Shown in pieces: positions 19,580-26,654 of a stretch of DNA of 26,654 nt. The first letter of the stretch is position 1. The number at the start of each line of letters is the position of its first letter. The translations under genes were made by a program, and so were the position numbers. The DNA is from Teratosphaeria epicoccoides (Eukaryota; Ascomycota; Dothideomycetes; Mycosphaerellales; Teratosphaeriaceae), in assembly GCA_021401465.1 (NCBI GenBank), contig JADDMT010000247.1, forward strand, positions 1-26,654, given 5' to 3'. Under the pieces are notes generated by a model. That model did not search any database and was not told the origin of the DNA. It was given only the letters and a program-made list of their open reading frames with translations.

Positions 19580-20273
19580 CTATAATCTTGTGATAGAGTA
19601 ATGCTAGTAGTCGTGTGCGAGTAGTATCGTTTCAGATAGCGACTATACAAGCACCTCATCTGATAGAGTATATACATAACACCGATCATCTTGTCTGTTT
19701 AAATGTACTCGACGACTACTAAATGCTAGTAGTATACTAGCGGTACGTCTACTACTACTACGTTAAGGTCCGACCTATAGATCGCTACTACATGTTTTAA
19801 ACCCTTATAATCGACAGACAACGACTGCTAGTAGTATACTAGTAGTACTCCTACTATGTCTACGCTATACATCTAAGCCGCTAGTAATAGAGGGTATGAC
19901 TCTATGCATATGAATACTATACACTTTAGATTTATATATGAAACTACTCGAAATTCGGGATTCCTGGCTAAAATCGCGCTCGTACTACCTGCGATTAACA
20001 GAATAAGTTAGCTAATATAACTGCTACTAGTATACTCCCGGCATATCCATTTTCGTCTACTCTAGGCCCTCCTTTACTACTATACTCTAATAACACTCGA
20101 TTCTTCTATTAACCTGAACACTAACCCTAACCACGCATAGCCGGCTAATAGGATGAACTGTCCGAGTAGCAATCAGCTACCCGCGTAGCACGCGTACCTT
20201 TCTAGGGGTCGGGTGTTTATAGTAATTAACGTGTCTATAAGCGCCGTAGCCTTTGTAACACACTACGTCGACA
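19580..20273. other. Gap upstream of the transposase with repeated motif
   Basis: No gene is seen. The 20-bp word CTAGTAGTATACTAGCGGTA occurs at 19726-19745 and a close copy, CTAGTAGTATACTAGTAG, at 19828-19845. A further relative, CTACTAGTATACTCCCGGC, is near 20024. Such repeats upstream of a transposase could be subterminal binding sites. Two telomere-like CTAACC words near 20110 are too few to mean anything. Confidence 0.5.
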
Positions 20274-23200
20274 ATGGCTTCACAGCGCATACTATACTAC
20301 ATAGGCTGCGGCAAGGCATTAAAAGGTCATAGTAGTCATGCCTAGCATGTTCCTACCTACATAGCGGCGAAGTTTTAGCACTTCATTAATCAGAGCACTA
20401 TGGATCTTAGACCTAACGAGAAATACGCGTCAGATTTGAACATCTCCTTAGACTTAAACGACAGAGTCGAAACTTAATTAGTAGATAATGTCCTTGCCTA
20501 TAAGGAGGGGCATTAGTCGACAATACTGCGGGAGTAGATAGGTAGTATGTTACAAACGAGGAACTAGTCATAGTCGTCAAGCCTGTGTTTAATGAGGCTT
20601 ACATGCAAGAGAAAGAGATAGCAGCGACAGCTAGGGTAATCGACAATGACAGCAGTAACATTAACGTACTTAGTCTCTACGACGACCTAGTAGCATTTAC
20701 AAGAGACGCTACATCTCTAGATAGACGATATGGAGACACGAATAGCAGCCAAACGGGTAGGCTACATAGCGTCACGAGCGAGTACAGCTTGGCTTTAATC
20801 TATATGCGCGCTAGTAGGCTGTCTTCTACTAGGTGCGAGCAACCGTACAAGCGGACACCTTTTAGTGTAGGTAGTCTCATAGCGGGCAGGCTAATCAAAG
20901 TGTACGTTAAGCCGCAATCCTACTAAGTTAGTAATAACCTTGACTAGGTCTAACGAACAGACAGATAAGGAACTTAACAAATAGGGCCGTGCCTTCTTCT
21001 AAAGTAATGCAGATGTAGTATTCGCATACTAGCTCTTACACGAAGGCATTTCGAGCAACGCCATCGATCGGTTATTCAAGAATCCCTGGCTGCAGAAGAT
21101 CCACGAACTGCTTAGCTTTTAGTTAGGCGTAGAGCTTAAGGACAAGATCTAAGAAGTAAGTACCTGCTAACTACTATTTATTGCAAAGTAGAGTATTACG
21201 AACATCGAATTAGAATCTCTATAGTCGACCTCTAGTGTCAAGACAGTGCCTCTAAGGCACTAGAAAGTCGAAGACGTTATGCGCTTTCTCATAGGGCACA
21301 AGGGTTTCAGGAATGATCTCATGTACGTGCCTTATCGCCTCGAGACTCTAGATGACCCGCATAGGCGGATCTATTAGGACATGGCCTCTACAGACTAGTA
21401 GTAGGACAAACAGAAAGAGCTTAGAATAGACAGAGCGACAATTATGCCACTGATTCTTGCTAGTGACAAGACACAGGTTACTAATCATCAAGGTAACCTG
21501 ATCGCATAGCTAGTATACTTGACGATTAGCAACCTACCTAGATTAGTTCGTAACTCTAACTATCGACTAGGCAGCGTGCTCCTAGCGATGCTACTAGTAG
21601 TTAAAGGCGGGAAAGGAAGCATTAGGGACGAGCTATACTATTGCTACATGAAGACAATGTTCGACCCTATTGCTAAGCTCGCTACAGGCGAGGGCCTTAA
21701 CGTCTTGTGTGCGGATAGCGAGACATGGCGATGTTTCCTAAATATCGCAGTATACGCAAGCGACTACTAAGAACAGGTGATAATTACAGGCGTGAAGAAT
21801 AACCGCTACTACATAATATGTATAATCGATCTAGAAAAACGCGAAGACCTCGAAGCGGTTACGCTATAGCGGATACATAAGGACACGTAAATACAAATCA
21901 TGCTCTAGCGAGTAGCGAAGAAGGACTAGGGCAGCTACGTGTACGACCTACCGAACTTTGCATTCAGGTACCCTAGCCTAAATATCTACAAGACGCTAAT
22001 AGTAGACGTACTCTACTAACTCTTTAAGGGCATATTAATGTATGTTATAGATTAGACGCAAGATTTGCTTAAGAGTCGACTGCCTCTGTCTTCGAAGCAA
22101 GCTAGAGCGGCACTCCTACAAGCTAAGGGCTAGCATAAAGTAGCAAGAAAGAGTAACAAAGGCAAGACTGTTGTGGATTATTAACTAGATGTCATTATTA
22201 ACTGTCGCTTTGCGGTAGTGCCTATATTTAGGAACCTCCGGGTATTTAGCTAGATGTCCGTAGTAAGCTAATAGACAGGCTAGGAGTAGAAGAATATGCT
22301 ACGACAGTTGCTCCTAGTCTTCATGCTACTATTAGAAGAGGCTAAGGCACATAGCGCTATCTAGTTCTTGCGGGCGATAGTAGACTTCTCTTAGTTAGCG
22401 TAATATCCTTCACATGATAGTAAAACGCTCCGGTTTATAGTCCTCGCCCTGTTCTGATGTAATTAGTATAAAGAAGAGTTTAGGGAGTACCATATAAGCA
22501 AAGGAGAGCTAAGAAAGAAGAAAGCGCAGACAGAGCGAGCGGAGGAGCCTAAGATAGTAAACAATGTATGTAAACTACAAGGGCACTTTAATTTTCCTAA
22601 GTTTTATGCCCTTACATACTACGTGGACATAATACAGCTCTTTAGCAACGCGCTAGACCTCGATACTAGCTACTTCGAACACAAGCATGTCGAATACGTC
22701 AAGAAGCTATTCAAATTAACTAACAAGAAGAACAGATAGGAGGACCAAATTATGGAGCACTTCTAGCGAAAGATTACTATGCTTACATTCTTTGATACTA
22801 GCCTAACGTTCTGGCAGCAGACTAAGGCCGAACGTCGAGAGGCTCGGGAGCGCGAAGTGCCTTAACCGACAGAGTAGAAGGATGTCGAAGCCTTCCTTAG
22901 CTAGCGAAGGCTAAGATCTAGCTAATCGTTACTAGGTAGAGACATATAGAGGACAGTTAGTAATGTAGTAGCACACATAGGGCTAGAGGTAGGGCCTTAC
23001 TTCTGTCATGCTACTACAGTGTTTGTCAGAGAGTACTAGGCGTCGTCTAATACAACATTGACGTCGAATACAATGCGTCTTGATCCTGACAGGATTAAGG
23101 GAAGACTAGATTAGGTTAACGATTTAGATGTATCTTTCTATGCTAGTATACGGTACTAGAAGATGCATCATAAGGATCCTGACGATCTATCTGCAACTAA

Positions 23201-23900
23201 GCTAGACGTCGTTAGATGTACCCCGAACTAGCAAGGAATCTAGGACAATCGCCGTAAGGACTAGCTCTAGGTCTAGGAGTACGAAGTACTACTAGTTACG
23301 GACGAGACTACTAGCGTTAATAGACAAATTGACCTAGTTGTCGCCTTCGAGGGCCGGCTGCCTGCTCGCCTGTTGTATGTCGTAACCTTCTAAGACAAGA
23401 AATCGCGCGTCATAGTAGATAGCTATAACTACATAATACTAGCACACAATAAACGTCCGACCTACATAGGTGTGTTCGTAGACCTGTTCTAGCCGAAAGA
23501 TCCGGCTAGAAGAGCAGACGATGTTCATAGTATGATAGTGATTACAGCGATGCGTTCCGGCCTATAGGAAGGTACTCTGCAGGGTCGCCGCATCTACGGG
23601 CTTACTAGCGTCTACTATAGCATCTACGTTATGCCGACAGACGAATATGACACCTCTAGCTAATGTGACATGTACATTAACAACACTGCCGACTTTGAGA
23701 CCTATAACTTCATATACAATGCGGACTAGGAGGAACAAGAGTCTAGGGTAGCAACTAAACACAAGCTACATCGCCTGAATACAGCTAAGGAGCGCGATAT
23801 TGCAGCTACTAGCAAGGAAGGGCCGCTATCGCTTAAGCGTAGCGTCGCTAGCAGCTCTACTTAGGACTAATCGAGGAGAAACAAACGCAAACGATCATGA
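20274..23900 (+). pseudogene. Plavaka-type DDE transposase (CMC superfamily), RIP-inactivated
   Basis: Starts at ATG 20274 (MASQRILYYIGCGKALKGHS) with a C2H2-like finger, HSSHA-x-H, whose first Cys appears changed to Tyr. The core reads FAY-x-LLHEGISSNAIDRLF, then RIYQD-like text and three successive TAG at 21396-21404 where Trp residues are expected. Next comes the Plavaka hallmark ATIMPLILASDKTQVTNHQG with its Asp at 21465-21467, then VYLTISNLPRLVR, LGSVLLAML and a Cys-containing segment after an ADY-E-Q-like motif (ASDY-x-EQVIITG). The C-terminal part holds PNFAFRYPSLNIYKTLIVDV, LFKGILMYVID and, late, YIGVFVDLF. The tail is basic (RRNKRKRS) before TGA 23898-23900. Plavaka elements belong to the cut-and-paste CMC group. 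The family is assigned from remembered motifs. A 113-codon open stretch in another frame at 20585-20926 interrupts the N-terminal half, so an indel pair or an intron is likely there. No terminal inverted repeats were found. Confidence 0.75.
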
Positions 23901-24119
23901 CATACGCAACGAATGCTATACTAGTAAGCTCGATAAAGGTAGCACGCCGCAAGGAGAGCTCCTAGCACGCAGTTCTTCTAGCTAGCGCTAGTAGACTTGA
24001 CGACTTAGCTACTTAGCTAACCTATGCCATAGTTAAACATGATGCTAATCGGGGTAGGCGACATAATAACTCCTTTGTAGATCTTGTTACGAAGCTCGGC
24101 TAGGAGCTAGAAACATAAC

Positions 24120-25627
24120 TAGTTAGCATATGTATATATGATTAGTTAGAATCGTGGCTACTAACCTTGAGAAAGGGAAACTCGTGTTTAGCGATGACAG
24201 CTGCGAGCTTCTTTTCGACAGCAGGCATGTCGCTAAGAGGTAGATGCTTAGTAAGTTCTCAAGAAAGTCATGAATTACTACCTGCTACAGCTAGAAGCAG
24301 GTCTTCTACCTACATGCATAACTACTTATTAGTCATGCCGCAGGATTAGTAGTTAGTGCCACTAGCCGAAAGTCTCTCATCGCATGCACATCTCTCTACT
24401 AGCTAGCGTCTAGGCAGCTAGCTAGCTTATCTACCTCGCATATTTACTACTCTTTCTGTAGAGCCTTTGCTACCTGTCGTTCTAGCGCACGTCTCTCTGT
24501 GCGCGACAATTCCTGTTTAACTTGATTAAGAGATATCGTAACCATGGGCTAAATGAGGAGAGTGTATAAGAGCTCGACCTAGAAACCCCTCTACCTAGGA
24601 GTAGTACTACCGATCTTGCCATTAAGCCATTTACACTACGCCATGTCGACTTTAACCTCTAACGCCGCGGTTAGATAGCTAACACGGGTTCTTGCTCGCT
24701 CGACGAATAAGCCGTAGAGAGCAGTTAACTGATCTGTCAGGTAGTAGGTCAGAAAGTCTGCGTAGAGAGACACCTTACTTGCTACACTAGGCTTGACGAA
24801 GAAAGCAAGCATAGATCTCCGCGCCCTCGCTAATTCGTCCTAGCTAGCAATCATAGTGTACTACGTGATTAGACGGTTAAAGCTAGGACTTAGTAGGGCG
24901 GGGTACTAAACATTCTGAATGCGCGATAGCAACAAGGCCTAGTCTCTTATAGTGTACTCTCGATAGGCCATAGAAGTAGCCTCGCTTAGTTAGTACAAGA
25001 GTAGCTGCTAGCTAGGAGCAGGCTCCTTCTAATCTAAGATCAGCTAGCCGTTGTTACTAACTAGCTCGCGCAGCTAGCGGATTAGCCCCGAATAGACCTG
25101 TAGCTTGAAAATCTCTAGCACGCCCTTTGTAAATACTATCTAAAAGCTGTTAGGGCATCTAGCAGCCTGCTTGATGCTAGCTGTAGGGGTACGACCGAGC
25201 CTCGCCTAGATGAAGCGCTACAAGTCTACGCTTCCCTAGTAGTCCCGCATAGTACTAAAGATTAGTAAGTAATAGTATTACCTCTAAGGCCTAGCTATAA
25301 CACATACTACTAGCTCTTATCTAGCATCTTAGCACAGAAGTCTAGGAAGTATACACTATCTAGCGTAGCTAGCTTTGCACTCGCTAGGAGCCTAATCAGG
25401 CTACCGCCGCATGCGACGTCGAGTACCTTGTACCTAGCTTGATGCTCTACCTAAGGGGCGTAGTTAACGAGATCCTCGTAGGCATCGAAGTCCGGATATG
25501 CCTTCTGTAGCGCGACAGCGGCTTCTGATGCCTAGACGGTATCGCGGACGTAGTCGGCCGCGAACTCGGCGTGCTTAGAACCTACACTAATCGCTAGCTC
25601 TAGGTCTAGGGTCGGATTCGTTAACAT
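24120..25627 (-). pseudogene. Decayed reverse-strand gene with one intron; VLDVACGG motif
   Basis: Starts at ATG 25627-25625 (MLTNPTLDLELAISVG). The first exon, about 105 codons, contains HAEFAADYVRDTV, AYPDFDAYEDLVNYAP and YKVLDVACGGSLIRLLAS, then SVYFLDFCAKML. VLDVACGG resembles motif I of SAM-dependent methyltransferases and FLDF a possible motif II, but the rest does not clearly fit. An intron at 25255-25307 joins this frame to a second exon with IVFTKGVLEIFKLQVYSGLI, LLSPSFNRLI, RARRSMLAFFVKPSVASKVS and LYADFLTYYLTDQLTALYGL, mostly helical. The frame continues past a possible internal start at 24545 (MVTISLNQVKQELSRTERR) and fades near 24.1 kb. The gene converges with the Plavaka transposase. 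The family is not established; methyltransferase is only a weak suggestion. Confidence 0.5.
25255..25307 (-). other. Intron of the VLDVACGG gene
   Basis: On the minus strand: donor GTATGT, branch-like TTACTAAT, acceptor CTTTAG, 53 nt. The exon before it ends after two bases of a codon and the next exon completes it, uniting two frames that each look coding. Length and signals match the intron at 2321-2372. Confidence 0.65.
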
Positions 25628-25878
25628 AGTAGGTTTAGATTCTACTAGCGCGTCAGTTTATAGTCTCGTCATACGAGCATATAATGCTTACATGCTGTAG
25701 TGTTATTAGTATGCTAGTATCTGTATAGATGCTAAAGAAGAAGCCGAGTACTAGATAAGGTAGTTATTTGAATGAAAGAAGTTTAGAGCACTAAGCTTCT
25801 TTTGTATTTTAGCAGCTATAGGTTATGTGCTCTGCATAGTCGCTAACTACACACGTTACATCGTCACATTATTAGCTT
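25628..25878. other. Noncoding gap upstream of the reverse gene
   Basis: Presumably holds the promoter of the reverse gene ending at 25627. No TATA box, repeat or frame can be supported. Confidence 0.3.
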
Positions 25879-25960
25879 CTGCCTGAAAAATGACTAGAAA
25901 TAGAAGGCACATGACGCTGCTGCCTGAAAAATAGCTAGAAACGGAAGGCACGCGACGCTG
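25879..25960 (+). repeat. 41-bp tandem duplication
   Basis: Two direct units, 25879-25919 and 25920-25960, open with CTGCCTGAAAAAT and close with GACGCTG. Differences are mostly transitions (TGACTAG/TAGCTAG, ATAGAAGG/ACGGAAGG, CATGAC/CGCGAC). A related GAAGGCAC word appears again near 26016. Confidence 0.9.
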
Positions 25961-26036
25961 TCACAGATTCGGTTAAATATCACACACCGCTACCTAGGCA
26001 CATGACTAAATGAAGAAGGCACGATATCAGGTGATT

Positions 26037-26052
26037 CTGCCTTGAAAGGCAG
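26037..26052. repeat. Short perfect hairpin
   Basis: CTGCCTTGAAAGGCAG has 7-bp arms and a 2-nt loop. It begins like the 41-bp repeat unit (CTGCCT). It may be a residual terminal structure of the same repeat family. It is too tight to be a functional RNA hairpin with confidence. Confidence 0.6.
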
Positions 26053-26654
26053 TAAAAAATGATCCTCGTAGTTACGACCTACAGACCTTATCTACTACTA
26101 TACGGAGGCATTAGGAGTAGTAGCAACCGCGACATAGTCATACTAACGCTAGCTTAACGGCAGCATGTGCACTTAGCAGACACATCTGCATAGGATAGAT
26201 GTTGCCATGTTTGCTACTTCTTTGTTAAGAGTAATAACTACCTACATGTAGCACATAGTAGCACGTAGCAGCTAACTGATCTAGACGGCAGTTACGAGGG
26301 CCTCATGTGCGCTAGCTAGGCGGTAGCACGTACACTCGGCAGCAAGAGATATCTATATCTACTACTACTCTTCTACTTTAACTCTTTACTGATTACATCA
26401 ACTAACTTTAAAGACTTGCCTAATACATACAAGTAGTAGCAACATCAATTAACCCTCCATCTTACTATTCGAGACAATAGCTAGCATAGTCGCTTAATGC
26501 GCTAATTGTAGCATTAACAGCCTGCTCAAGATGTGCCCATGTCAGGTAGTAGCCTACTACAGCAAGAATTGCTAGATAATCGACTAGCACGACAACTATA
26601 AGGACAGCTGCGCTAGGCGGCTAACCTAGAATAGGAATAAGTATGCAGTTAACC
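26053..26654. other. Noncoding right edge
   Basis: No convincing frame, RNA gene or terminal repeat. A short irregular run of GTAGCACATAGTAGCACGTA near 26247-26268 is the only local pattern. The sequence is stop-rich like the rest of the window. Confidence 0.3.

Noticed and set aside
20106..20125. Telomere-like CTAACC repeats suggesting a chromosome end
   Set aside because: Only two units are present, and the surrounding sequence continues as transposon on both sides.
23562..23762. 66-codon minus-strand open frame
   Set aside because: Covers the C-terminal part of the transposase, whose forward frame has coherent content.
24167..24349. 60-codon plus-strand open frame
   Set aside because: Lies opposite the tail of the reverse-strand gene and shows no motif of its own.

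Overview
The window looks like a transposon-rich, gene-poor block from a filamentous ascomycete (Pezizomycotina). Almost every protein-coding stretch is readable by family logic but is broken by in-frame stops, mostly TAG. These stops fall where Gln (CAG) or Trp (TGG) is expected. That is the outcome of CpA to TpA change on both strands, the signature of repeat-induced point mutation (RIP). CpG is still plentiful: in 5641-5700 I count 7 CpG, 9 TpA, 1 CpA and 0 TpG. Two short introns on the left (GTGAGT and GTATGT donors, one with a TACTAAC branch site) and one on the right are of ordinary fungal type. I see no tRNA, rRNA, CRISPR or bacterial feature, and no intact host gene.

Layout. 1-3511: a 160-bp tandem repeat, a decayed unknown gene with two phase-consistent introns (1465 to about 3050), and a cluster of palindromes. 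3512-14508: a nest of two copies of one Ty3/gypsy chromovirus. The inner copy (4955-13117, 8163 bp, plus strand) has two 360-bp LTRs and a 5-bp target duplication GCATC. It carries one continuous gag-pol frame ending in a chromodomain, and a separate zinc-finger-like gene on the opposite strand between pol and the 3' LTR. The outer copy consists of a 5' LTR and leader joined to an inverted pol segment; the inner copy landed inside that inverted pol.

14509-26654: a second RIP-damaged block. Its core is a Plavaka-type (CMC superfamily) transposase at 20274 to about 23900. Around it lie four decayed genes I cannot assign: three before it (two reverse, one forward) and one reverse-strand gene after it with an intron and a VLDVACGG motif. 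A 20-bp motif built on CTAGTATAC/CTAGCGGTA, often as inverted repeats, recurs in the gaps between these genes and may mark binding sites or ends of one large composite element.

Gag-pol and the antisense gene would have served the retroelement, and the Plavaka transposase its own DNA element. All are now almost certainly inactive. The most interesting signals are the antisense accessory gene, the possible self-priming site beside the LTR, the rearranged nested copy whose 5' end is unexpectedly close to that of the inner copy, and the possible multi-gene Plavaka element.
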